Shown in pieces: positions 50,560 through 60,632 of a DNA stretch of 64,000 nucleotides (positions are counted from its first letter, which is position 1; every line of letters begins with the position of its first letter). The position numbers and the translations under genes were made by a program. The DNA is taken from the NCBI RefSeq assembly GCF_000178855.1, contig NZ_ADVG01000003.1:1550001-1614000 (forward strand), written 5' to 3'. The notes beneath the pieces were generated by a model that saw nothing but the letters and a program-made list of their open reading frames with translations, had not been told where the DNA came from and did not search any database. The DNA comes from Ktedonobacter racemifer DSM 44963 (GTDB taxonomy: Bacteria > Chloroflexota > Ktedonobacteria > Ktedonobacterales > Ktedonobacteraceae).

Positions 50560-52800
50560 TCATGTGGCGAGGGGCAAGGTAAACCAGAAGATGGAGCCTT
50601 CCCCAGGCGTACTCTCCACGCCCACCTCTCCCTGGTGCTGCTCAATGAGGGTTTGACAGATATATAAGCCCAGGCCCAGCCCTTTCCCAGAACCACTCTG
50701 CACGGGCACCTCCTTCACCTGGTGAAAGCGCTGCCAGATGTCCTTTTGGGCTTCCTGTGTGAGGCCTGGTCCCTGATCTCGCACCCAGACACGGGCAACA
50801 TCCTCCTGAATGTCCAGCCCAATAGACACTGGCTGATTGGGGCTTGAATACCGGAGAGCATTCGTCACATAATTCGTCACCACCTGACTGATACGGTCCT
50901 GATCAGCCACCACGTTGACCGTGGTGTGTTCCGGCAAGTCGAGCAGGAGTGAGCGCTCAGGCGCGATCACCCGCAAATCCTCGACGATTTCGCGCACGAT
51001 GGAGACCAGGTCACAGTGGCGCAATGAGAGCCTCAAGGTCTGGGCTGTGATGCGTGAAACATCCAGCAGATCGTTAATCAAACGCGTTTGCACATCAATC
51101 TGCCGAACAGAATCCACGATACTTTTCTGCAGACCATCGAGGAATGTGCTCATCTCTGGGGGCAAGTGGCCCGGAGTAGTAAGAACCCGTTTGAGGCGTC
51201 GTTGGACTAATTGGAGCATCCCTCTGAGTGCGACAAGCGGTGTTTTCAACTCATGGCCGGTCATGCCGAGAAAGAGGTCTTTTTGCCGTTCGAGCTCTTT
51301 GCGAACGGTCTGATCTAAGATGAAACAAAGAAGCAACGGCGTGGAACCTTCCCTGCGAAAGAGTGCTCGGCCAATGAGCACCGGCACCCGCTTGCCATCT
51401 TTCGTCACATATTCTTTTTCATACGGCTGAGCAACACCCGTCCTCAGCGTCTCCTCTATCGCCTGTGCGTCTTTTGCCTGAGCTTCTGGTGGGGTGATGG
51501 ACGTCCACTCATCCGCCCCGCTACCAGCTCCTCTCGTGTATAGCCGATCAGTGAGAGAAAAGTATCGTTGGCCTCATGAATGTTCCCCTCCAGGTCAGTC
51601 ATCGTCATACCGATGATATTGGACTCCATGAACCGGCGAAAGCGTGCTTCGCTCTCTTGCAGGGCTTCTTCTGCCTGCTTGCGCTCAGTGATGTCCTGCA
51701 TATAAATCGAGAGTCCATCCTGCATTGGGTACACATGCACATCAACCCATCTCTGGTAGGTTGGATGGAGCGCTTCAAAGTGTATTGTTTGCTGCATTGC
51801 CATCGCTGCACGATAGTAGTATTCAAAAGGCGTGCCAAGAAGATCAGGTACCACATCCCACAGACACTGGCCCAGCACCTTTTCTCGGCTTCTGCCTGCA
51901 AACTCCTCCGCTTTTTGATTCATGTAAGTGACGCACCACACTGTATCGACATGCCAAAAACTATCGGTAATACTTTCGAGAATGGCCGTGACGGACTCCT
52001 CAGCTTGCTTGAGGCCCGTCATATCGATTATGGCTCCAATTATATGTATTGGCTTGTCATGCACATCACAGATAATCCGGCCCCTATTTCCCAGCCAATG
52101 CATGCTCCCGTCAGGCCAGATCACGTGATACTCCGTCTGATAGTCCGTGTGCTCGGCCAGAGCACGCACAATGAGCTGGTCTACCCGTTCACGATCATCG
52201 GGATGGACGATCTGCAGAAAGCCCTCATACGTGATGGGAGTCTCGGGTGACACTCCCAAAAGTGCTTTACAATGCTTGGTCCACATGATCTGATTAGTGA
52301 CCAGATCCCAATCCCACGTCCCCACACCGGAAGAGATCACGGCCAACTGCACCTGTGCGTCACTCATCTGCCCGCTCAGTTCCTGCCTGGTGATATCAGT
52401 GCCACAGACGACGACCTCGCGGATGGATCTAGCAGACTCGCGCACCGGGATCGCACGCAGGCATACCAGGCGGTAGGCCCCATCATACCGACGAATGTGG
52501 CCCTCCCTCTTCGTGGTAGAGCCAGTGGCGACAGCTTGGATGGCAGCTTCTGCTATCTGAGGCTGATCGGCAGGATGCCGTGCATCCTGCCGATCAGCCT
52601 CGCCCAAGACACGCGCGCTCTTGCTGTCCGGTAAAGGTTTGCCAACTGGGACAGGGTTCTTGCATCGAGCCATCAGGAGTCACAATCCAAAAGACATCGG
52701 CACTCTCTTGTACGATGGCCAGAAAACGATACTCAGGTACCTCGGGACCCTGAGATGGTTGGTTCCCCTCTTTTTGATGAGGAAAATGAGGCAAAGACAT
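50560..52800 (-). pseudogene. Multi-PAS sensor histidine kinase with two frame lesions
   Basis: ATG 52800 after GGAGGGAG. Domain order: PAS1 (EYRFLAIVQESADVFWIVTPDG), PAS2 (GTWDWDLVTNQIMWTKHC), PAS3 (ILESITDSFWHVDTVWCV), PAS4 (RFMESNIIGMTMTDLEGNI), HisKA with MTGHELKTPLVALRGML (H-box), HATPase with NYVTNALRYSS, VRDQGPGL and GKGLGLGLYICQ. No TM segments, so cytoplasmic. Frame is lost after GQQERACLGRG (about 52595, at a 20-bp hairpin) and again near 51511, where ATGAGTGG lacks one base relative to the expected M-R-W-T. Each domain is otherwise well preserved. Confidence 0.85.
52559..52601. repeat. Perfect 20-bp hairpin inside the kinase gene
   Basis: Arms 52559-52578 and 52582-52601, loop CGT. 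On the minus strand the downstream arm encodes the conserved HPADQP of PAS1; the upstream arm sits where the frame is lost. Confidence 0.75.
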
Positions 52801-53137
52801 AGGATCGTTCTCCCTCCTCACGTATCCCAGGATCACAGAGAACGCTCCTGTTCTCACCCTGCACGCCCATCAGAGCACAAGGTCACGGGCGTTGAGCTGG
52901 GAGCGCTTTTCCCCATGCAGCGAGTCCAGTGAGACAGATAGAATATGTAGCAATTTCTCTCTTCCCTCACATTGTAGAATAGGCGGTCAAAGTCAAGCGC
53001 ATCGTTTCTTGTCCTCAAGCAGTGGAGCAAAACAATGCAGACCTCCCACGTTGTCTGGCGTGCGAGTAGGGCTTTTTCGCGGCTCATACGCACTTTTGAT
53101 GATGAGACTGGAATGCGTGAGTAACTGTTGATGGAAT
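52801..53137. other. Upstream region of the kinase gene, no gene seen
   Basis: Holds the kinase ribosome site (GGAGGGAG) and presumably its promoter. No other feature up to the IS6 copy. Confidence 0.3.
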
Positions 53138-53994
53138 GGTATTGTCAAGTTAATGTTTGAAGAAGCGAGAAGTAGCGAGAAAACGCTTGCTGAGAGAACA
53201 AGAGGAGGTGGGAACTGGAGAAAAGGCCCATTATGCAGCTGATTTTTCGGTGGTAACCTCATTCCAGATCTCAAATCGTTCCTGTATAAGCGCACGATAC
53301 TCTGAGGCGTTGAGATGATGCCTTCGGGGTCGGAAATGATCGGAAATGGGGCCAAAGGCCGAGAGGAAGCGCTGAGCGTGACCAGGAGATCATGGTTCGT
53401 TCACGTTGTCTGGTGGGCTGATGCGAATTCTCAGCTCGATTGTTCAGGCCTTTGTGTTGTCGATGCTCGACGCTGGGCAGGATTTCCTTCTTAGCTGCAG
53501 CATAGCTGGCCAGCTTGTCAGTGATGATGACGCGAGGCGCGTACTTGAGTCTCTTTAAGAGCTTGCGAAAGAACTTCTTGGCCGCTTGTTTGTTGCGTCG
53601 ACTCTGTACCAGAATATCGAGCATGTTACCATGTTGATCAACCGCACGCCACAGATACTGTCTTTTGCCCTTGATCGTCAAAAACACCTCATCCAGATGC
53701 CACTTGTCTCCCGGCTTTGCGCGGCGATGCCTCAGCTCATTGGCATACATTTGGCCAAAGTTGAGGCACCACTGACGGACGGTTTCGGAGGTGAGCACAA
53801 CTCCACGCTCTGCCATGAGTTCTTCGACATCACGGAAACTGAGCGAAAACGGAAGTACAACCACACGCAATGACTGATAATCACGGGCGGAAAGCGATAC
53901 CCTTTGTAGGGTGAAGATGAGACGCTCTTTTTCATGAGGATATTCTATCATGCTATTCAGCTTTTGTGTGTAACTTCATCAACTTGACAATACC
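53138..53994 (-). mobile_element. IS6-family element, copy 2
   Basis: 857 bp, inverted relative to copy 1, bounded by GGTATTGTCAAGTT and its complement. No target duplication. It forms the left border of the foreign sugar island. Confidence 0.88.
53271..53951 (-). pseudogene. IS6-family transposase, same frameshift as copy 1
   Basis: 226-residue frame differing from copy 1 at only about four residues (Ile/Thr, Val/Met, Val/Ala, His/Leu). It has the identical lesion after RTM, with the expected C-terminus in the +1 frame. DDE residues are present as in copy 1. Confidence 0.8.
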
Positions 53995-54195
53995 ACCACG
54001 ATGTTGGTCACCGTTGGTGTTCCCTCTTGACCCCTTATTCCCCCAGATCCTCAAAGGTGAGATCGATAGTTGGTATTTTGAGTGGCGCGGGCACAGATCG
54101 TTGTTTTAGATAAAAAATCGGTTTTGTGATCAAAGACTTCAAATCGGAAAAGCATTAGATTAATCATGTAAGCGATAACAAAGGAGTGGACCCGA
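53995..54195. other. Junction between IS6 copy 2 and the sugar island
   Basis: 200 bases, without a gene. Ends with AAAGGAGTGG, the ribosome site of the first island gene. Confidence 0.35.
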
Positions 54196-55203
54196 TTGAA
54201 AAATCGCAAGGTTATATTCGTCAGCCCGCAACAGGTTGAAACCGTAGAAGAAGATTTCAGTCCAGCAGCCCTGGCTGATCATGAAGTGCTCGTCAAGCTG
54301 ATTTATTCGCTCATCAGCCCGGGAACGGAGCTGGCGATGTTGTCCGGCAAGGAGTGGTGGGCCAAATTGCCGGTTTGTCCGGGCTATGCGAGCGTAAGCC
54401 AAGTCGTTGAAGTCGGGCGGGGAGTTGCGGACTTCAAGCCAGGTGATACCGTGTTCCATTACGGAAACCATTCGGAATATCAAGTGGTATCCGCAAGCCA
54501 TATGTTTATCAAGCCTCCTGCCGACCTTGATTTAAGATGGGTGCCGTTTACCCGGATGGCGACGGTTGCGTTTACGGCGGTGCGAGTCTCCAATATCGAA
54601 GTTGGAGATTACGTCAGCGTAACGGGCCTTGGCTTGGTGGGAAACTTGGCCGCTCAGTTGGCTCGTCTTCAGGGCGCTTTCGTCATCGGCGTCGATTTGT
54701 CGTCCAAACGGATTGAAACCGCGAATCTATGCGGCATAGATTACGCGCTTAACGGCGGGAATGGAGGGGTAAAGGAGCAAATCCTGGCATTGACGGGAGG
54801 GCAAGGCGTGTCGACGCAGATCGAGGCGACGGGCGTACCCAAGGTTGGCGTGGAAAGCCTCGGGTGGATTGGGAGCTTGGGGGAGATCGTTTTCCTGGGC
54901 AGCCCGCGCGGGGAGTTCAACACGGATGTGACGGACGTTCTGAATTATTGCCATCTTTACAACCGGGGCTGCATTACGTTTAAGGGGGGCCATGAATGGC
55001 GATATCCGACGGAGCCGAACGCGTTCGTGAAGCATTCGTTAGTCCGAAATTCCAAAATCGTGTTTGAATTGATGAAGCAAAACCGATTGCAAATCGAGCC
55101 ATTGCTTAGCCATGTGATCAAGCCTGAACAGGCGCAGGAAGCTTACGACGGCCTAAGAAATAACAAGGACGACTACAACGGCGTTTTATTCGATTGGTCC
55201 TAG
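54196..55203 (+). CDS. Zinc-binding medium-chain dehydrogenase, Paenibacillus-like
   Basis: 335 aa with a TTG start and AAAGGAGTGG upstream, a Firmicutes-style initiation site. MDR features: LISPGTELAMLSGKEWW near 35, then VTGLGLVGNLAAQLARLQGAFVIGVDLSSKRIETA (Rossmann). The usual GHE metal motif is not obvious, so it may be the zinc-free variant of this family. Likely oxidises a sugar alcohol or inositol derivative. First gene of a sugar-catabolism cluster. Confidence 0.87.
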   Translation: MKNRKVIFVSPQQVETVEEDFSPAALADHEVLVKLIYSLISPGTELAMLSGKEWWAKLPVCPGYASVSQVVEVGRGVADFKPGDTVFHYGNHSEYQVVSASHMFIKPPADLDLRWVPFTRMATVAFTAVRVSNIEVGDYVSVTGLGLVGNLAAQLARLQGAFVIGVDLSSKRIETANLCGIDYALNGGNGGVKEQILALTGGQGVSTQIEATGVPKVGVESLGWIGSLGEIVFLGSPRGEFNTDVTDVLNYCHLYNRGCITFKGGHEWRYPTEPNAFVKHSLVRNSKIVFELMKQNRLQIEPLLSHVIKPEQAQEAYDGLRNNKDDYNGVLFDWS

Positions 55204-55215
55204 GAGGAATAACAA

Positions 55216-56043
55216 GTGATTAGAGGACTAACACGGGCGGGTCTGGGAACGATCGAGTCGAACGAGCAGTTTATTTCGGGCGCGGCCCAATTTGGCTTTC
55301 AAGCGGTCGATCTTAATCCGGTTCATTTTATTCGTCAATGCGGACGGGAAAAAGCGGCGCACTTGCTGGAAAGCAAAGGGGTCATTATCGGTTCCATCGA
55401 TTTGGATGTCGATTGGCGATCTAGCGAGGAGCGATTTCGCGAAGGTTTGAAAGCTCTGGCGGAAGCGGCCGAAGCGGCTATGTCCTTAGGCTGCTTCAAG
55501 TGCTGTACGTATATTTTGCCTTCCACCGATGAGGCGGTCGCCCCTTTCATGGCTGCGGCGACGCGCCGATTGAGGCTTTGCGCCGATATTCTGGGAGCTT
55601 TCGGCATTCGTCTCGGACTGGAATTTGTCGGCAGCCGGCATTTGCGGACGCAATGGGCTAACCCATTCCTATGGCGAATGGACGACACGCTGGATTGGAT
55701 CGAGACGATTGGGGCGCGGAATGTTGGCTTGCTGGTCGATTCCTATCATTGGTATACGAACGGACTGACGGTAGACAATCTTTTGAAATTAAAGCCGGAG
55801 CATATCGTGCACGTTCATATCAACGATGCCAAGGCCGGGCCGATTGAGAACCTGTTGGATGCCGATCGCTTGTATCCGGGCGAGGGCGTTATCGATTTGC
55901 ACGGATTTCTGCAAGGCTTGCAGACGGCAGGATATTCCGGCGTCGTCGCGCAAGAAGTGTTGGGTCCGTCTACTTCCGAAAGCATGGAAGAGCTGTTGGC
56001 AAGATCCAAGGCGGGATTCGATAAGGCATTCGCAAATTTATAA
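55216..56043 (+). CDS. Sugar phosphate isomerase/epimerase
   Basis: 275-aa TIM barrel (IolE/xylose-isomerase-like): GLGTIESNEQFISGAAQFGFQAVDLNP, IRLGLEFVGSRHLR, VGLLVDSYHWYTNG, HVHINDA and VVAQEVLGP supply the metal-binding segments. GTG start twelve bases after the dehydrogenase stop, with AGGAGG upstream. Firmicutes-like codon choice. Followed by a TnpB element that splits the cluster. Confidence 0.9.
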   Translation: MIRGLTRAGLGTIESNEQFISGAAQFGFQAVDLNPVHFIRQCGREKAAHLLESKGVIIGSIDLDVDWRSSEERFREGLKALAEAAEAAMSLGCFKCCTYILPSTDEAVAPFMAAATRRLRLCADILGAFGIRLGLEFVGSRHLRTQWANPFLWRMDDTLDWIETIGARNVGLLVDSYHWYTNGLTVDNLLKLKPEHIVHVHINDAKAGPIENLLDADRLYPGEGVIDLHGFLQGLQTAGYSGVVAQEVLGPSTSESMEELLARSKAGFDKAFANL

Positions 56044-56198
56044 CCTGTCGCGCTCGCGAAGGACAACGACTTCTGGTTTTCACCGAAAACGCCGCAGGAT
56101 GCCCCTGCCCTTTCAGGCATGGGGAGGAATGCGGCGTTCCTTTGTAGGTGGCTTGGGTGGAATACGCCGTAGACATTCTCTCATCTGCTCATGTGTTG

Positions 56199-56236
56199 TT
56201 GACAGTCAGATGAAAACTATGGTATAATTCAGAGTA
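56199..56236 (+). promoter_or_regulatory. Promoter of tnpB, leaderless
   Basis: TTGACA (56199-56204), 18 bp, TATAAT (56223-56228); the ATG at 56236 lies seven bases after the -10 box and no Shine-Dalgarno precedes it. Confidence 0.6.
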
Positions 56237-57555
56237 TGAAAACGGTAGTAACAGCGAAACTCAAATTGAATACAACGCCCGAGCAATTCAAGGCATTACG
56301 TACAACGCAACTGGCGTATCGCGATTCACTCAACTATGTGAGCCAGTACGCCTTTGCGAATGGCAAATTGAGTAATGCTATTCGTTTGCAAGATGCCACC
56401 TACGAAGAGATCCGCCTCCGTTTTCATCTGCCTTCGCAAATGGCCTGTTCTGTTCCTCGCCAAGTTGGTGCCTCGTATAAAGCCCTCTGGACAAAGGTGA
56501 AGAACAATGCTGCTCATCGTAAGGCAGGTCTCACCAAGAAACGTTTTAAAGGGCTTGATCAGGCTCCTACGTTTCTCTCTCCCACGTTGACCTACCAGTA
56601 TAAGAAAGACTACACGTTCAAGAAAGAGCAGCACGTGAGTCTTCTCACGCTCGATGGACGTATCGTTGTGCCCTATACTGGCTACGATAAGCACGTGGCA
56701 TTGATCCAGCGTGGAGCGGAGATTGGTGCATCGAAACTCTGGTATGACAAGCCCAAGAAGCAATTTTACCTCCTTGTCTCCCTGGAAATGGAGATGGCTG
56801 ATCCTACCCCCGAAACACACAAGCAAGTCGTTGGCGTGGATGTGGGGATGCGATACCTTGCCGTCACGGCGACCATGCAAGGCGATTGCACCTTCCATGC
56901 TGACCCCTCCATTGTTGCTCGATCCCATCACTCTGCACGGCTGAGAAAGCGTCTGCAAAAGAAAGGCACTCGTTCTGCAACGAGAAGGCTCGTTGCCATC
57001 AGTGGACGAGAGAGACGGTTGAAAGCAAACTGCAATCATGTCGTGAGTAAACGGATTGTGAAGCAATATCCTCAAAGCTTGATTGGACTGGAGCATCTGA
57101 CAGACATTCGCGAGCAGACCAAACGACGGAAAGGCAAGCAAGCCAGTGCAAAACAGCGAAAAGCCAATCGTACCTTCTCCAAATGGGCTTTTTCTGAGTT
57201 GCACAGTATGATCGCTTATAAAGCGCTCTTGCATCGAAGTATGGCGATCAAGGTGGATGCCAATTATACCTCGCAGGCCTGCCCCAAATGTGGGCATACC
57301 TGCAAAGAGAATCGTCCTCACAAGGGCTTGCTCTTCGTCTGTCAGAATTGTCAGTATACGCTCCATGCCGATCTGGTTGGTGCAAGAAACATTGCGATGC
57401 GAACGCTTCTTATCCGGCAAGACTGGAGAGGAACGGGCCTCTTGTCAGTACGCCCTGATGTGTCGGACGATGAAGCCAAAGCAGCACGCCTGAAAAGGTA
57501 TGCTGAGTTGCGGTGGAGTTCAGACACAACTCCAAGCCCTCGGCTTTCGCCGTAG
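56236..57555 (+). CDS. tnpB: TnpB RNA-guided nuclease (IS605/IS1341-type)
   Basis: 439 aa. RuvC-I in QVVGVDVGMRYLAVTATMQ (D), RuvC-II in SLIGLEHLTDIREQTKRRKG (E), zinc ribbon CPKCGHTCKENRPHKGLLFVCQNCQYTLHADLVGARNI with the RuvC-III D. Intact. The likely leaderless start suggests constitutive low-level translation. The guide RNA should be encoded at and after the 3' end. A long antisense frame (56326-57420) is a shadow. Confidence 0.92.
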   Translation: MKTVVTAKLKLNTTPEQFKALRTTQLAYRDSLNYVSQYAFANGKLSNAIRLQDATYEEIRLRFHLPSQMACSVPRQVGASYKALWTKVKNNAAHRKAGLTKKRFKGLDQAPTFLSPTLTYQYKKDYTFKKEQHVSLLTLDGRIVVPYTGYDKHVALIQRGAEIGASKLWYDKPKKQFYLLVSLEMEMADPTPETHKQVVGVDVGMRYLAVTATMQGDCTFHADPSIVARSHHSARLRKRLQKKGTRSATRRLVAISGRERRLKANCNHVVSKRIVKQYPQSLIGLEHLTDIREQTKRRKGKQASAKQRKANRTFSKWAFSELHSMIAYKALLHRSMAIKVDANYTSQACPKCGHTCKENRPHKGLLFVCQNCQYTLHADLVGARNIAMRTLLIRQDWRGTGLLSVRPDVSDDEAKAARLKRYAELRWSSDTTPSPRLSP

Positions 57556-57647
57556 GGTACTGACTTAAAAACAACGTCATCATCACTTTCTTCTGCGTTG
57601 TAGGACAGGTCGGGACGATCTTTAATATGCTTAGCGGAGGCTTAATC

Positions 57648-58511
57648 ATGTTCAATTTCAAAGGAAGCATTGCAGTACATGCGATTACGTGGGGAGAAGA
57701 TCATTTCAAGGCGCTGGAGGAGGCTTCGAAGCTCGGCTACCGGGCGATTGAGCCGTGGGCGTCCTTCGTTCTATCCTACGAGGATCGAATGGAGGAATTC
57801 AAGGAGATTTTGGCGCGGCACGGTCTTGCGATGACGGCCCTTTACGGCGGAGCTTCCGGAGGGATGAATCGGAGATTCGGGAATCCTGAGGCTCGTCAGG
57901 AAATCGTCGATTACAATGTTCGTCTGGCGCGCGTCATCGCCAAGTGCGGAGCCGAGCATTTGGTGTTTGGTCCCGGCGGCCCCCGCCAGAAGCCGACGAG
58001 TCTGGAGGAGCTGAAGCAAGCCGCGGTGACGATTAATGAGGCAGCTAAAAGAACGTACGAGCTTGGAGTTAAAGCTTGCCTGCATCCGCATCTGTGGACG
58101 GAGGTGCAGGACGAGAACGAACTCGACGAGCTTATGAGTCTATGCGACCCAGAAGTTGTGTTTTTCGCGCCGGATTCGGCTCACTTGACCGGAGCGGGCA
58201 TGGACCCAGCGGCGATCATTCGGAAATACCACAATCGGGTCGCCTACGTGCATTTGAAGGATTTGACGTCCAAAGAGGCGACGAAGGAGGACTTCCCGAT
58301 GCTGCTGGGCAATGAGGCGCTCCCCGTATTTTGCGAGCTTGGGCTGGGTTCTATCGATTTCCCGCCGATTATAGAAGCTTTGAACGAAATCGACTATAAG
58401 GGCTGGATGACCGTCGAAATCGATCAGTCGACGAGTACCCCGATGCAGAGCTTGCAAATTTGCCGCGATTTTGTCGAGCAGCAGCTGAACATTCCGGTCA
58501 GAAGAGCGTGA
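57648..58511 (+). CDS. Sugar phosphate isomerase/epimerase
   Basis: 287 aa, ATG at 57648 with GGAGG eight bases upstream. IolE-like TIM barrel: HAITWGEDHFKALEEASKLGYRAIEPW, KACLHPHLWTEVQDENELDELM, VFFAPDSAHLTGAGMDP, VAYVHLKDL and MTVEIDQSTSTP (metal ligands). Second isomerase of the foreign cluster. Downstream, the Gfo/Idh gene begins eight bases later. Confidence 0.9.
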   Translation: MFNFKGSIAVHAITWGEDHFKALEEASKLGYRAIEPWASFVLSYEDRMEEFKEILARHGLAMTALYGGASGGMNRRFGNPEARQEIVDYNVRLARVIAKCGAEHLVFGPGGPRQKPTSLEELKQAAVTINEAAKRTYELGVKACLHPHLWTEVQDENELDELMSLCDPEVVFFAPDSAHLTGAGMDPAAIIRKYHNRVAYVHLKDLTSKEATKEDFPMLLGNEALPVFCELGLGSIDFPPIIEALNEIDYKGWMTVEIDQSTSTPMQSLQICRDFVEQQLNIPVRRA

Positions 58512-58518
58512 CTCCGTC

Positions 58519-59684
58519 ATGACGGCTAAAAAAAGGTAACGCGTCGGCATGGTCGGCTTTAAGTTCATGGGCAAAGCGCATAGCCATGCTTATAGGGATT
58601 TGCCCTTTTTCTTCGATACGGACGTGGAGCCCGTGCTGCAAATGCTTGTCGGACGGGATCAGAACACCGTTCGGCTCGCTGCGGAGAAGCTAGGATGGCT
58701 GTCCTACGAGACGGATTGGCGCCGCTTGCTGGAGAGGGACGATATCAACGTCATCGACATCGACACTCCGAACGGCTCGCATGCGGAGATCGCTATTGCG
58801 GCGGCGAAAGCAGGCAAGCACGTTCTCTGTGAGAAACCGCTCGCGATGAATGCCCTGCAAGCCAAGGAAATGTGGAAAGCCGCGGAGCAAGCGGGCGTCG
58901 TCCATATGATCTGCCACAACTATCGATTCGCGCCAGCCGTGCAATGGGCGGAGAAGCTCATTCAGGAGGGCGTATTGGGGGATATTTATCATTTTCGCGC
59001 CCAATACTTGCAGGATTGGATTATGGATCCTGAGTTCCCGCTCGTGTGGCGCATGAGGAAGGAAGTGACCGGATCGGGGACGTTGGGCGATCTGATGGCA
59101 CATTCCATCAATCTGACAAGGTTTTTGGTCGGGAAATCCGCGAAGTGTCCGGCCTGCTGGAAACATTCATTAAGACGAGGCCCGTCGGCGAAATGTCGGG
59201 AGGATTGGATGCAGCGGCCAGCAGCGGCGCCGTAGCCGATGTGGATGTGGACGATGCGGCTGCCGCGCTGGCAAGATTCGAGAACGGAGCAGTGGGCGTG
59301 TTCGAAGCTACTCGCTTCGCTAAAGGGAATCGCAACGGAAACCGCATCGAAATCAACGGCTCGAAGGGCTCGATCCGTTGGGCTATGGATCAGATGAACA
59401 CACTTGAACTATACTTGGAGAATGATCCTCTTGGTATTCAGGGCTTTCGATCGATTACCTGTACAGAGGGCGTACACCCATATGCGGGAGCTTATTGGCC
59501 GGCGGGGCATCCGATCGGATACGAGCATGCGTTTATTAATTTGATGCACGAGTTTATGCGGGGGATTTCCGGAAACGGCGGCAATCCTTCCCCCAGCTTC
59601 GAGGACGGGTATCCGAACCAGGTCGTTCTGGAAGCGATCGAGCAATCGGTGACTGCCGGAGCAAAGGTTGCTATTACGTATTAG
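58519..59684 (+). pseudogene. Gfo/Idh/MocA oxidoreductase with a nonsense codon and a frameshift
   Basis: The original start appears to be ATG 58519 (M-T-A-K-K-R), but codon 7 is TAA (58537-58539); reading resumes at RVGMVGFKFMGKAHSHAYRDLPFFFDTD. The E-K-P motif is intact (VLCEKPLAMNALQA). At 59131-59133 three G stand where four are needed: the frame shifts and continues as IREVSGLLETFIKTRPVGEMSGGLDA…VAITY to 59684. A full-length family member (about 388 aa) broken twice. Confidence 0.85.
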
Positions 59685-59726
59685 GAAAACTTCGATTGGC
59701 ACGAAGGCAGTCAGGAGGTCAATGCG

Positions 59727-60617
59727 ATGGATGAGTCGTGGATGAATAGCATATCCCCTTTCGTCAGGGCCGTGAGAATTATGAAGTCCAGCTCGTTAAC
59801 TGGGGAGTGGATGGATCACGATCACGTCTTTACTTATATCGAGCAAGGGGAAGCGGTATTTTTCCTGAGCGGCGTAAAGTATGAGGCTCGGGAGGGCGAT
59901 ATTTTGCTTATGCACCCCTTTATGTCCCATATCATCAAATCGACCTCGACCGTCCCATTGATTCAATATATTTTTCACTTTGATCTTTATTACGACGAAG
60001 AGCGGAGCTTGCTGAAGTATACGAACGCGACGAAGCGGATGAGGAAAAAGGTCGTCGATAGGGAGATGAAACTGGATTCGATCGTCCCTATCTCCCATTT
60101 GCAGTTGGCGGACCGGATTGATTTGAAGAAGCGGTTTTTGCTGCTGCACAAGGAGTTTTTGGATAAACGGCCTGGAAGCTCTCTGATTATGAAATCGATT
60201 TGCCTGGAATTGCTGCACATCTTCTTGAAAAACCAAGCGGATCGCAAGGACGACGAAGGCAAAATGACAAAAGGGTGGGCGTTTATCGAAAGAGCGATTA
60301 ACTATATTCACGAATGCTTTTCCGACCCTCAACTTAACAACGTGTCGATCAGTGAGCATGTCGGGGTGTCCACAAACCATTTGTCTCATTTGTTCAAGAA
60401 GCAGCTAGGTATATCGATTCATAAGTACGTGACGCATATTCGGATTGAGCAAGCGAAAAAAAGAATCGTCGACGGCAAGCTTAACTTGACCGAAATTGCG
60501 GATGAAGTCGGATTTTCCAGCATCCATTTGTTCAGCCGGTCATTCAAATCGGCGGTTGGGATTATGCCCAGCAAGTTCGCGGCGATGCAAACCGCATTAA
60601 TAAACGAAAATCGATAA
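59727..60617 (+). CDS. AraC family regulator
   Basis: 296 aa, ATG 59727 after AGGAGG. Cupin-like N-terminus (FTYIEQGEAVFFLSGVKYEAREGDILLMHPFMSHII) and C-terminal double HTH (NNVSISEHVGVSTNHLSHLFKKQLGISIHKYVTHIRIEQAKKRI; LTEIADEVGFSSIHLFSRSFKSAVGIMPSKFA). Typical Paenibacillus two-domain sugar regulator; presumably activated the island genes. Confidence 0.92.
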   Translation: MDESWMNSISPFVRAVRIMKSSSLTGEWMDHDHVFTYIEQGEAVFFLSGVKYEAREGDILLMHPFMSHIIKSTSTVPLIQYIFHFDLYYDEERSLLKYTNATKRMRKKVVDREMKLDSIVPISHLQLADRIDLKKRFLLLHKEFLDKRPGSSLIMKSICLELLHIFLKNQADRKDDEGKMTKGWAFIERAINYIHECFSDPQLNNVSISEHVGVSTNHLSHLFKKQLGISIHKYVTHIRIEQAKKRIVDGKLNLTEIADEVGFSSIHLFSRSFKSAVGIMPSKFAAMQTALINENR

Positions 60618-60632
60618 CGGAGGCAGATAAAG

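Larger units (their letters stand above)
56060..57600 (+). mobile_element. IS1341/IS605-type element carrying only tnpB
   Basis: A tnpB gene with an imperfect hairpin on the left (GATGCCCCTGCCC…CATGGGGAGGAATGC, about 56096-56140) and no TnpA gene. Ends approximate. Inserted between two genes of the foreign sugar cluster, hence later than the transfer if it was not carried along. Confidence 0.65.

Noticed and set aside
56326..57420. 364-codon minus-strand frame opposite tnpB
   Set aside because: Shadow of tnpB; no recognisable protein features.
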